The notes: generated by a model not told the origin, from the letters alone. A DNA stretch of 7,255 nucleotides from Flavobacteriaceae bacterium (GCA_020435885.1 JAGQYU010000136.1:1-7255); one strand, 5' to 3'. Counted from the stretch's first letter, positions 1 through 7,064 are shown. Made by a program: numbers and translations.

Positions 1-402
1 AGGATCAACGATGATATGAAAGTGGTAGTTCCACTCCATCCTAGGACGAAGAAAATCATCGAAGAAAATAAGTTAACAAGCAACGTAACTTTTATAGAAC
101 CAGTCGGTTATTTTGATATGTTAGCATTGCTCAAAAATTGCAAATTAGTGATAACGGATAGCGGTGGGTTGCAAAAAGAGGCTTTCTTTTGCAAAAAACC
201 ATGTGTGGTGTTGAGGAATGAAACCGAGTGGGTAGAATTGATCGATAACGGTTTTGCTAGAATTGCCGGTTCTGATGAAGATAATATTGTGTTTGCTTAC
301 AAGTATTTTAAAACGGCTACGCCTAATTTTTCAGTACAACTTTACGGAAATAATGTAGGAGAAACCATTTATAACGAAATAATAAAATTGTTACATACAT
401 AA
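1..402 (+). CDS. wecB: UDP-N-acetylglucosamine 2-epimerase, non-hydrolysing (WecB family), C-terminal part
   Basis: This is the C-terminal end of an enzyme that interconverts UDP-GlcNAc and UDP-ManNAc in the cytoplasm, supplying sugars for surface polysaccharide. The frame is open from base 1, and residues RINDD precede the first ATG at 16, so the gene starts outside the window. That ATG is an internal Met. About 133 codons are present, against roughly 360-380 residues for the family. Diagnostic blocks visible are VVVPLHPRT (the HPRT turn), VITDSGGLQKEA (the nucleotide-binding DSGG.Q.EA motif) and LRNETEWVEL. Classical WecB has TERPE in the last block; the TEW variant also occurs in Bacteroidota homologues and in WbpI-like 2,3-diacetamido-sugar epimerases, so exact substrate specificity is open. 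The catalytic acids of the N-terminal domain lie outside the window. The TAA stop overlaps the next start codon (TAATG), suggesting translational coupling. Family assignment is firm; the symbol is less so. Confidence 0.87.
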   Translation, partial: RINDDMKVVVPLHPRTKKIIEENKLTSNVTFIEPVGYFDMLALLKNCKLVITDSGGLQKEAFFCKKPCVVLRNETEWVELIDNGFARIAGSDEDNIVFAYKYFKTATPNFSVQLYGNNVGETIYNEIIKLLHT

Positions 403-632
403 TGGAATTACCAAAATTTTTATTGGGAGATAATACAGATTATCCGGATGATATTTTTATCATACATACTGATTATCCGAGGTTTATCATCAATTTGGCT
501 AATGACGAGATTGAATGGTTGGAAGATGTAGAAACTGATAATGAAACGGAACTGGAAAATGAAGTTTCTGAATTGATCGAACAGGCTTCAGCTTTTTATG
601 ATAGAGAAATGGATAGGTACGAAGAGCAATAG
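402..632 (+). CDS. Small acidic conserved hypothetical protein (76 aa)
   Basis: This is a 76-residue, strongly acidic soluble protein with no signal peptide and no membrane segment. The N-terminal half is probably beta-rich with aromatic residues (LGDNTDYPDDIFIIHTDYP, then FIINL and IEWLED). The C-terminal half, from about residue 45, is a Glu-rich amphipathic helix ending in YDREMDRYEEQ. The start codon shares its A with the TAA stop of the epimerase gene, so translation is probably coupled to it; no separate ribosome binding site is evident. The stop lies 3 bp from the convergent mutS2 stop. From memory I associate very similar small proteins with flavobacterial genomes, but I know of no assigned function and will not propose one. 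Codon use looks like that of the neighbours, and the ordered aromatic and acidic pattern plus the tight packing argue that it is a real gene. Confidence 0.8.
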   Translation: MELPKFLLGDNTDYPDDIFIIHTDYPRFIINLANDEIEWLEDVETDNETELENEVSELIEQASAFYDREMDRYEEQ

Positions 633-635
633 AAG

Positions 636-2840
636 CTATTTGCCTCTTTCTACCAATTCCAACTGATTGGTATTCGATTTGGTTGTAAAAATACCATAAT
701 TGATGGTAGCGATATTCTTTTCAATCTTTTCGATGGTTCCAACAGAGTTACTATCAATCAAACGAACTCGGTCATTGATCTTGAATTTGTAATCGGCCTT
801 AGCTTTTGCAATTTTTTCTTCTTTTACTTTCTTTTCTTCGCGTATTTTTTTCACTTCAGTTAAAACTTCATTTTTAACTTCTTCCAGTTTTTTTTCAGTC
901 TCAACTTTTTGTTGTTTAATCTTTTTCTTTTCTGCTTTTGTAGTTTTTTCTTCAGTTTTATGCTTTTCAGCATATTTACTTTTTTCTATGGTTATCCATT
1001 TCATAAAATCAGCCATCAGCTTCTTTTTATTGTTGGATTGAAAAAATGAATTGGATATTTCATTGATCTTTCTACCAATGGAAAGCATTTTTTGGTTGTT
1101 GTCATACAACTCCTGAAAACTCTCTAGTTTCTCTTGAATTTTGTTCTCCTTTTCGGAAAGATTCTCAGTAAACTCTTTGGCTTTGTGCTGTTCTTTTAAT
1201 AACCCTTCAGAGGTGCGTTGCAGTTTAATACGCTCTTTCTGGAGTTTAGAAATGGTTTTATCCAATCGTATTTTTCCTCTTTCCACTTTCTTTTTGGCTC
1301 GGTTTATCAAGCTGAAAGGAATGCCATTTTTCTGCGCAACTTCAAAGGTGAAAGAACTACCAGCTTGCCCAACATATAGTTTGAACAGAGGCTCCAGCGT
1401 TCGTTCATCAAATTGCATATTGGCATTAACGGCGTTTTCCAACTCATCGGCCAGTACTTTTAAATTAGCGTAGTGAGTTGTAATGATGCCAAAAGCTTTC
1501 TTTTCGTAAAACTCTTCAAGAAAAGTTTCTGCCAAAGCACCTCCCAGTTCAGGATCACTACCTGTACCGAATTCATCTATCAAAAAGAGCGTATTATTAC
1601 CACATCTTTGTAAAAACGAACGCATATTCTTTAATCGATAACTGTATGTACTTAGTTGATTTTCAATAGATTGATTGTCGCCTATATCAGTTAAAATGGT
1701 GTCAAAGAAATGTATTTGACTACGCTCGTGGACAGGAATCAATATGCCACTTTGTATCATCAATTGAAGTAGTCCAATAGTTTTTAAGGTAATACTTTTT
1801 CCTCCGGCATTTGGCCCGGAAATAACTATGATCTGCTGTTTTTCATTAAGCTCTAATGTTTGAGGAATCGTTTTTTTGCTTTGTTTTTTGTTGTTTTCCA
1901 GTAAAATAGGGTGGAAGGCATCTCGTAGAAAAATCTTTTTCTCTTTAGAGATAATAGGTAGAATAGCATTGATGTGCAAGGCATATTTTGCTTTAGAAGC
2001 CACAACATCCATGTGTGTTAAATAGGCTTGATAATCCTTTAACAGATCGATATACGGACGGATGTTATTGGTCAATTCTTTCAGAATTCTTACAACTTCC
2101 TGCTTTTCTTCATAGAGCAAGTTTTGCAGCTCTCGGCTATATTTTAAAGTGGCCTCCGGAGCTATATAAACTATACTTCCAGTTTTGGAATTTCCTAATA
2201 GTGAACCCTTTACCTTTCTTCGATGCATAGCCAATACAGCCAATACACGTTGATTGTCTATGATAGACTCTCTAATATCATCTAAATATCCTGAACTGGC
2301 ATTATGATTCAACGCTTTCGTAAAACTGGCATCTATAGAACCTCTTACTGAATTGATCTCTTTTCTGATTGATTTAAGTTCCGCCGAGGCATTGCTGTCA
2401 ACTTCTCCAAACCTATTGATCACTTTTTGAATCAACTGGATAACCTCTTTTGTATACTCAATATTCTCTGATAAGTTGTAGAGATTTGAATAATATTCCT
2501 TAAACTTTTTAAAAAACCGTAAAAGGTCATTTACAGTAGTTGATACGGAAGCAATGTTTAAAAATGATGCAGGTTCTAAAAAACTATCTTCAATTTTTAG
2601 TAGCTGTATATCTTTAGTTATTTCTTCAAAGTGATGATTAGGTATTCTGTTTTCATTTTGAAATGATGATAGGTATTCATTTACCAAATGCAGCTCAAAA
2701 AGCAAGTCTTTTTTATTATCAAAAGGTACGATGGCTTTGACAGCATTTCTCCCAAGATTGGAGATGCTGTAAGAGGTAATAATTCCTAGAATAGTGTTAA
2801 ATTCCAGATCCTGTAAGGTTTTACCACTTATTTTTACCAT
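636..2840 (-). CDS. mutS2: MutS2 family ATPase, Smr-less form
   Basis: A MutS-like ATPase (734 aa) that lacks the mismatch-recognition domain of MutS1. MutS2 proteins act on branched or recombining DNA and, in Bacillus, at collided ribosomes. The N-terminal clamp and helical core (about 1-330) starts with SGKTLQDLEF, typical of the family, which supports this ATG. The ATPase domain has Walker A GPNAGGKS (342-349), a signature-like loop STYSYRLKNM (397-406), Walker B LFLIDE (418-423, Asp422/Glu423) and the switch His in TTHYANLK (His456). The stretch GQAGSSFTFEVAQKNGIP (491-508) is the conserved segment after it. Residues about 510-680 are a Lys/Glu-rich coiled coil, and 683-730 form a small KOW-like beta domain. 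The protein ends there: the C-terminal Smr nuclease domain of the roughly 780-residue Bacillus form, with its LDLR and HGxGxG motifs, is missing. No frameshift is apparent, and as far as I recall this short form is usual in Bacteroidota. The gene lies 48 bp downstream of the transporter and may be co-transcribed or use its own promoter. Confidence 0.95.
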   Translation of the reverse strand: MVKISGKTLQDLEFNTILGIITSYSISNLGRNAVKAIVPFDNKKDLLFELHLVNEYLSSFQNENRIPNHHFEEITKDIQLLKIEDSFLEPASFLNIASVSTTVNDLLRFFKKFKEYYSNLYNLSENIEYTKEVIQLIQKVINRFGEVDSNASAELKSIRKEINSVRGSIDASFTKALNHNASSGYLDDIRESIIDNQRVLAVLAMHRRKVKGSLLGNSKTGSIVYIAPEATLKYSRELQNLLYEEKQEVVRILKELTNNIRPYIDLLKDYQAYLTHMDVVASKAKYALHINAILPIISKEKKIFLRDAFHPILLENNKKQSKKTIPQTLELNEKQQIIVISGPNAGGKSITLKTIGLLQLMIQSGILIPVHERSQIHFFDTILTDIGDNQSIENQLSTYSYRLKNMRSFLQRCGNNTLFLIDEFGTGSDPELGGALAETFLEEFYEKKAFGIITTHYANLKVLADELENAVNANMQFDERTLEPLFKLYVGQAGSSFTFEVAQKNGIPFSLINRAKKKVERGKIRLDKTISKLQKERIKLQRTSEGLLKEQHKAKEFTENLSEKENKIQEKLESFQELYDNNQKMLSIGRKINEISNSFFQSNNKKKLMADFMKWITIEKSKYAEKHKTEEKTTKAEKKKIKQQKVETEKKLEEVKNEVLTEVKKIREEKKVKEEKIAKAKADYKFKINDRVRLIDSNSVGTIEKIEKNIATINYGIFTTKSNTNQLELVERGK

Positions 2841-2861
2841 GTTTTTTACTTAAATTGAAGG

Positions 2862-2869
2862 CAAATTTA
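2862..2869 (-). promoter_or_regulatory. Possible -7 promoter element ahead of mutS2
   Basis: Read on the minus strand this is TAAATTTG, an exact match to the Bacteroidota -7 consensus TAnnTTTG, located 21 bp upstream of the mutS2 ATG in the 48-bp gap. No good -33 TTTG-type element is seen at the expected 18-21 bp upstream, where the sequence runs into the end of the transporter gene. The element could give mutS2 its own transcript. An 8-base degenerate match in AT-rich DNA may also be chance. Confidence 0.3.
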
Positions 2870-2888
2870 GTAAAATAATAAGTGGAAT

Positions 2889-4382
2889 TTATATGTAAAC
2901 AGAAACGGTCAAAGCAATCATGGTAATGATCAACAATAATATGACAAGAGGCATTACAAATTTTAGCCATTTGTTATATCCTATTTTAACAATTGCCAAC
3001 GAAGCAAGTATCAATTGTGTTGGGTTGACAAAAGCAAACAGTCCCATTCCGTATATATAAGCATTTACAACAACTTCTCTGCTTACACCAACAGTATCAG
3101 CCAATGGTGACATGATCGGCATAGTTAATACTGCCATCCCGGATGATGAAGGTATAAAAAAGGATAAGCCGGCATAAATGTAAAGTAGTGCGTTGGCAAA
3201 AAGGCCTTTATTCATTCCTTCAGTAATGGAACTACCATAAAAGAGCATAGAATCACTAATAAGGCCATCTTGCATCAATACGGAAACACCTCTGGCAATA
3301 CCAATGATAAAGGCTACTCCTAATAGTTCCCCCGCACCTTTTACAAAGGTGTTTACAAAAGTTTCCTCTTTTATATTGGCTACAATTCCTATTAAAACTG
3401 AACCTACAAAAAATACGGATGTCATTTCCAAAAACCACCACTCAAGTTTTGAAACACCGTATATCATCACTATAAAAGATGAAATAAAAATAAGCAGTAC
3501 CAGTCTTAACCTCCAGTTTAATACAGTTTTTTCAGCAATGTTAGATTTGAACAAAGCTTCGATTTCTTCCTTTTGATCATAAATCAATGATTTAGTAGGG
3601 TCTTTCTTTACTTTTTGCCCATATCGTATAATATAAATTATACAAATAGTTGTCATCAAAAAGAGCATTATCAATCGTTCATTAAGTCCCTCTGTCCAGT
3701 TAATTCCAGAGGCATCCGAAGCAATGATAACACTAAACGGATTGGTAGTAGACACCATAGTGCCAACAGATGAGCCTAAGTAAATTGAGGCTAGCGGCAC
3801 CATAGCATCGTAGTTTGCCGCCAAAAAAACAGGTATCAAAATAGGGTAGAAAGCAATGGTTTCTTCAGCAAGTCCAAAAGTGGTTCCACCAAGGGCAATA
3901 AGGCCTGTAACCAAAATAATGAGTATATATTCCTTCCCTTTAAGGGTAATGGCTAACCATGAAATGCCTGCGTCAAAAGCACCGGTTGAGTTGACAATAC
4001 CCACCAATCCGCCAATAAAAAGTACCAAAAAAATGATATCTGAAGCTTCAATAATTCCTTTGATGGGTGCTTTTATAAGCTGCATGATTCCTTGTGGTTC
4101 AGAATCTATTTTTTTATAAGTGTTTGGTATGCTGATCGGTTTCCAGATATTACCATCCGTAAATTTTTCTATAGGTATTTTTATTTCAAGTTCATCAAGT
4201 GTTTGCTGAGTTGCAGGTAGTGTATTTGTTGAACTCAATGATGACCTTGTAAACGTGTAGGAATCTTTGTTGTATGTAAGTGTATCATATTTTCCTGCCG
4301 GTACTACCCACGTTAGTAAGGCAACAAAAGCGGCAATTAGTATTAAGATGGTTTGGGCTGTTGGAAACTTTATTTTTTTCAT
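2889..4382 (-). CDS. yfcC: YfcC-family inner-membrane transporter (DcuC/ArcD-like)
   Basis: A 497-residue polytopic membrane protein of the YfcC / C4-dicarboxylate anaerobic carrier-like group, annotated elsewhere as putative basic amino acid or peptide-derived substrate antiporters; the substrate cannot be read from the sequence. I count about 11-12 hydrophobic segments, near residues 9-27, 116-134, 152-172, 175-190, 197-221, 235-253, 292-310, 314-334, 350-368, 394-412, 438-464 and 472-494. The paired loop motifs expected of this transporter class are present: GGTTFGLAEETIAFYPI (165-181), GSSVGTMVSTTNPFSVI (203-219), FFIPSSSGMAVLTMP (408-422) and FVNPTQ (451-456). A hydrophilic loop of about 85 residues follows the first membrane segment. 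The frame stays open upstream to an ATG at 4463, but that would overlap ung and add 27 poorly fitting residues. MKKIKFPTAQ directly before the first membrane helix is the natural start. It is the first gene of a possible two-gene unit with mutS2. Confidence 0.9.
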   Translation of the reverse strand: MKKIKFPTAQTILILIAAFVALLTWVVPAGKYDTLTYNKDSYTFTRSSLSSTNTLPATQQTLDELEIKIPIEKFTDGNIWKPISIPNTYKKIDSEPQGIMQLIKAPIKGIIEASDIIFLVLFIGGLVGIVNSTGAFDAGISWLAITLKGKEYILIILVTGLIALGGTTFGLAEETIAFYPILIPVFLAANYDAMVPLASIYLGSSVGTMVSTTNPFSVIIASDASGINWTEGLNERLIMLFLMTTICIIYIIRYGQKVKKDPTKSLIYDQKEEIEALFKSNIAEKTVLNWRLRLVLLIFISSFIVMIYGVSKLEWWFLEMTSVFFVGSVLIGIVANIKEETFVNTFVKGAGELLGVAFIIGIARGVSVLMQDGLISDSMLFYGSSITEGMNKGLFANALLYIYAGLSFFIPSSSGMAVLTMPIMSPLADTVGVSREVVVNAYIYGMGLFAFVNPTQLILASLAIVKIGYNKWLKFVMPLVILLLIITMIALTVSVYI

Positions 4383-4396
4383 TAAACTGAATTGAA

Positions 4397-4428
4397 TTTT
4401 TGTATTGATAAAGATATGTATAATTTTA
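4397..4428 (+). promoter_or_regulatory. Candidate ung promoter in the divergent ung/yfcC intergenic region
   Basis: The 67 bp between the two divergent starts must hold promoters for both genes. On the plus strand, TTTTTG (4397-4402) is followed after 18 bp by TAATTTTA (4421-4428). This resembles the Bacteroidota -33 TTTG / -7 TAnnTTTG pair with one mismatch at the last base, and ends 21 bp before the ung ATG. An overlapping alternative is TTG at 4405-4407 with TATATTCT at 4427-4434. For the minus strand, TATCTTTA (complement of 4409-4416) is a comparable one-mismatch -7 element for yfcC. All are weak matches in AT-rich DNA. Confidence 0.35.
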
Positions 4429-4449
4429 TATTCTAAATAAAATGACAAC

Positions 4450-5115
4450 ATGCAAGTAGCCATTAATGAAACTTGGAAACCTTTTTTACAGCAAGAATTT
4501 TATAAGCCTTATTTTAACAGTTTAGTAGATTTTGTTAAAACTGAATATAAAAAACAGACATGCTACCCACCCGGCTCGCAAATATTTAATGCATTTGAAC
4601 ATTGTCATTTTGATGATTTAAAAGTTGTAATTATAGGGCAAGACCCTTATCATGGTCCAAGGCAGGCGCATGGATTGTGCTTTTCTGTAAATGAAGGGAT
4701 TGAACATCCGCCATCACTGATTAATATTTTTAAAGAAATTGAGCAAGATACGGGAAAAGCCTATCCCAAAAGTGGTGATTTAACTCGATGGGCAGATCAG
4801 GGAGTTTTGTTGTTAAATGCTACATTGACTGTTAGAGCCTGCCAAGCAGGTTCGCATCAAAAAAAAGGATGGGAGCAGTTTACAGACACTGTAATTTCAA
4901 TAGTTTCTGAAAAGAAAGAAAATATTGTCTTTTTATTATGGGGGAGTAATGCCAAGGAAAAGGCTAGTTTAATTGATAATAAAAAGCATCATATTTTAAT
5001 GAGCGGACACCCTTCACCTTTAAGTGCCAACCGTGGTTTATGGTTTGGTAATAAGCATTTTAGTAAAACAAATAACTTTTTAAAGAGTAAAGGATTACCT
5101 GAAATTGAGTGGTAA
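4450..5115 (+). CDS. ung: Uracil-DNA glycosylase, family 1
   Basis: Removes uracil from DNA by cleaving the N-glycosidic bond, which starts base excision repair of deaminated cytosine or misincorporated dUMP. At 221 residues it has the normal family-1 length and nearly matches E. coli Ung numbering. Motif GQDPYHGPRQAHGLCFSV (63-80) carries the water-activating Asp65, Tyr67 (which excludes thymine) and the uracil-stacking Phe78. LLNATLTVR (121-129) carries the uracil-reading Asn123. LLWGSNAKEK (162-171) is the conserved core strand. HPSPLSANRG (187-196) carries His187 and the DNA-intercalating Leu191. All key residues are intact, so the enzyme should be active. The start fits the family, since only a short helix precedes the KP.F...L.FV region. 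It is divergent from the transporter and has no evident hairpin-plus-T-run terminator after it. Base use is like its neighbours. Confidence 0.97.
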   Translation: MQVAINETWKPFLQQEFYKPYFNSLVDFVKTEYKKQTCYPPGSQIFNAFEHCHFDDLKVVIIGQDPYHGPRQAHGLCFSVNEGIEHPPSLINIFKEIEQDTGKAYPKSGDLTRWADQGVLLLNATLTVRACQAGSHQKKGWEQFTDTVISIVSEKKENIVFLLWGSNAKEKASLIDNKKHHILMSGHPSPLSANRGLWFGNKHFSKTNNFLKSKGLPEIEW

Positions 5116-5267
5116 TTGAAGACTTTCGTTTATCGTTCCATATAAAAGTAGTGGCGCATTATGTGACTCAGTTTTTCAAATAATTTTACTCAACTAATTC
5201 TCAAATAGGTAAAATATTTGACTAAGCGGCTATTCTTTTATACAGTGTTATACTTCTTTAATCCGTA

Positions 5268-5360
5268 ATGTTTGAAGTTCCTCATAGAAAAGAAGGAACT
5301 CAGACCTACTTAGCTTATTTAACTTTGAGAGGAAAACAATATGTTATAAAAAAAAAGTAA
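5268..5360 (+). CDS. Possible 30-residue small ORF or gene remnant
   Basis: Within the 245-bp gap after ung there is an ATG at 5268 that opens 30 codons on the plus strand, beginning MFEVPHRKEGTQTY and ending GKQYVIKKK before TAA at 5358-5360. An in-frame stop lies at 5259-5261, so the frame does not extend upstream. The composition (Lys/Tyr/Thr, few hydrophobics) is protein-like, and the TAA directly abuts the convergent stop of the lipoprotein gene at 5361. No ribosome binding site or good promoter is seen, and an open frame this short can occur by chance. It could be a tiny gene, the leftover tail of a lost gene, or nothing. The rest of the gap (5116-5267) holds no feature I can support. 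Confidence 0.15.
   Translation: MFEVPHRKEGTQTYLAYLTLRGKQYVIKKK
5276..5300. repeat. Small inverted repeat (7-bp stem, 11-nt loop)
   Basis: AGTTCCT (5276-5282) and AGGAACT (5294-5300) are perfect reverse complements around an 11-nt loop. Neither side is followed by a T-run on the strand that would be transcribed, so it does not look like an intrinsic terminator, though it lies in the convergent gap after ung. It also sits inside the possible 30-codon ORF. It may be a weak RNA hairpin or chance. Confidence 0.3.
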
Positions 5361-7019
5361 CTATTGAGATGGAGGAGGAGGAGGGGGTGGCGGAATTGCT
5401 TCTCCTTCTATATCTACAGCAATATTATTTTTCAATTTATTCAGATTCTCTTCAATATAGGCCAGATTTTCATAGCCTGTCTTTTTGGCGAGTTCATATG
5501 CTCTTGTATAAACTTCTAATGCTTCATCTTTTCGACCCTCAACAATCAAAGCCTCTGCATAACTGTCATAAGCATTGACTGACATAGGAAAGTAAACCAT
5601 AGCCAATTCAAAAGCGTTAAGGGCATCATTCACTTTACCATCTCTCAGAAAATTGTATCCCACGGCATTCAAATAAAATTCTTCTGGCTTGTAAGTTTTA
5701 CCAATCAGTTCGCTGTATTGTTCGTAATGTTCTAAGGCAGCTTTTACATAGCCCTCTTTTAAAATGTTATATTGAAAGGATTCCATCAGCAATTCTAAAG
5801 TTGAAAGGTCGATCTCATTATGAACAGATTTTTTAGAGAAATATAAATGCTTATACATTTGTAAATTACCTAGGGATTCTAATATACCCTCCATATTACT
5901 TCCGTTTACAGAAATGTGTACTTCAGAGTTTCTGGCTCTTAAAGAGTCATAAAGGGTCAAAATCAATTGATCCTCCTTAATAACTGCATTATCTACTCGC
6001 ATTTGATCTTGTACATGAGGTGAGTAAAATGAAAGACTCACTTCAGGTTTACCGTCAACATCTTTAATCTCCATTATTTGGCCAAGATAGTCAGATCCAT
6101 AAGTGCTGGTCCCATACCATTTTCCGATAATGCTTTTTAGTTCAATGGTTTCACCTTTGCTCAATATAGGAATGGTATAGCTTGGGTCTGGCTGTTCAAT
6201 TTCAAGGTAATCATTTGATTCTTGTATGGCTTTGACCACTTTCCAGCTTGCTTCTTGAATCAACTTAGCTTCCTCAGTGGTAAGATCAATTATCAACTCG
6301 TTGTCTAATGAGCGCTCACCTGTACTTGATAGCGGATTACCTGTGATAACCCCCGAAAGCCCTAAAGGATCATCAGCCATCAAAGTTGCGTAAAGTGTTA
6401 CAGCTGATAGATAGGAGCCCATTGGTGATGGGTGTCCTCCATCATCGGCATATAATTCAATCTTCGGATTTACACGCAGTTCATCCCATACCAAACCAAC
6501 AGGGGCCAGTACGGCCTTTAGTTCTTTGGCAATGGCTGTATAAGCATGTGTCAATATGGCTTGTTCTTTTGGCTTATCCTTAACTGACCAAGTCATCAGG
6601 AACACTGTCTTGGCATCCGCTTTTGTAATTTCAGCATCGAATTTTCTGGCATGTTCATAAAATCGCTCTGTTTGTCCAAAAAATATGTCGTTATCGATCA
6701 TCACACCCATACCCAGCTTACTTTGCTCTTGGAGTACCACATAATCCCAATCACCGGTTCTTATGGTTTGGATAGTACCTTCATTTTGCCAATGATCGGC
6801 AAGGGTCATACCACCACCACTTATCAACTGAGTTTCTACTACCTGATCTGGAAATTTTTCGTGTATTAATGCCTTTAATAACTCCGGGCTGCTGTTATAG
6901 TACGTATAACTATTTCCGATAAACAGAATCCGAATCTCATCTTTTTCTTTGGGCTGTAAACAGGAGATTGCTACGATAAATAACAATAACAGATTAAAAC
7001 TCCTTTTTAAATATATCAT
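5361..7019 (-). CDS. Secreted lipoprotein with SGNH/GDSL-type hydrolase domain, TPR repeats and polyproline C-terminus
   Basis: A 552-residue predicted lipoprotein. The N-terminus (MIYLKRSF, then a hydrophobic run to VAIS) leads to Cys20 as a lipobox cysteine, and this fixes the start. The hydrolase domain (about 28-225) has block I ILFIGNSYT with nucleophile Ser37, a glycine-rich block II SGGGMT (67-72), VVLQEQS (94-100) where SGNH enzymes carry oxyanion residues, and block V DGGHPS with a DxxH pair Asp193/His196. This is the GNSYT branch of SGNH hydrolases, usually ester-cleaving; the substrate (acylated glycan or lipid) is unknown. Residues about 290-395 look beta-rich, starting IIGKWYGTSTYG, like a lipocalin-type or calycin fold (inference). 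Residues 405-530 are helical, with two clear TPR units near 447-480 and 481-514 (NAFELAMVYFP; DEALEVYTRAYELAKK). The end is eight prolines (543-550) then SQ. Beyond the stop on its strand is a run of nine T without a clear stem. It is monocistronic in this window. Confidence 0.88.
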   Translation of the reverse strand: MIYLKRSFNLLLLFIVAISCLQPKEKDEIRILFIGNSYTYYNSSPELLKALIHEKFPDQVVETQLISGGGMTLADHWQNEGTIQTIRTGDWDYVVLQEQSKLGMGVMIDNDIFFGQTERFYEHARKFDAEITKADAKTVFLMTWSVKDKPKEQAILTHAYTAIAKELKAVLAPVGLVWDELRVNPKIELYADDGGHPSPMGSYLSAVTLYATLMADDPLGLSGVITGNPLSSTGERSLDNELIIDLTTEEAKLIQEASWKVVKAIQESNDYLEIEQPDPSYTIPILSKGETIELKSIIGKWYGTSTYGSDYLGQIMEIKDVDGKPEVSLSFYSPHVQDQMRVDNAVIKEDQLILTLYDSLRARNSEVHISVNGSNMEGILESLGNLQMYKHLYFSKKSVHNEIDLSTLELLMESFQYNILKEGYVKAALEHYEQYSELIGKTYKPEEFYLNAVGYNFLRDGKVNDALNAFELAMVYFPMSVNAYDSYAEALIVEGRKDEALEVYTRAYELAKKTGYENLAYIEENLNKLKNNIAVDIEGEAIPPPPPPPPSQ

Positions 7020-7064
7020 TCTATTGGATTTGATTTCTACAATTATTATTCAAAGCACTAATTA

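Noticed and set aside
1141..1473. Open frame of 110 codons on the plus strand inside mutS2.
   Set aside because: Antisense shadow of the conserved MutS2 coding sequence, with low-complexity Ser/Phe/Leu content and no family resemblance.
3304..4119. Plus-strand open frames opposite the transporter gene.
   Set aside because: They are shadows of the membrane-protein coding strand; the minus-strand frame has clear transporter motifs.
4383..4463. Extended start for the transporter at 4463, adding 27 residues.
   Set aside because: It would overlap the ung start on the other strand and puts an unlikely peptide ahead of the natural MKKIKFPTAQ start; it also consumes the divergent promoter region.
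5144..5176. Possible intrinsic terminator after ung (GTAGTGGCGCATTATGTGACTC region followed by five T).
   Set aside because: Only three terminal base pairs form cleanly before mismatches, so the stem is too weak to call.
5341..5360. Nine-A run (T9 on the minus strand) as a terminator for the lipoprotein gene.
   Set aside because: No stem precedes it on the minus strand, so it is only noted within the gene entry.
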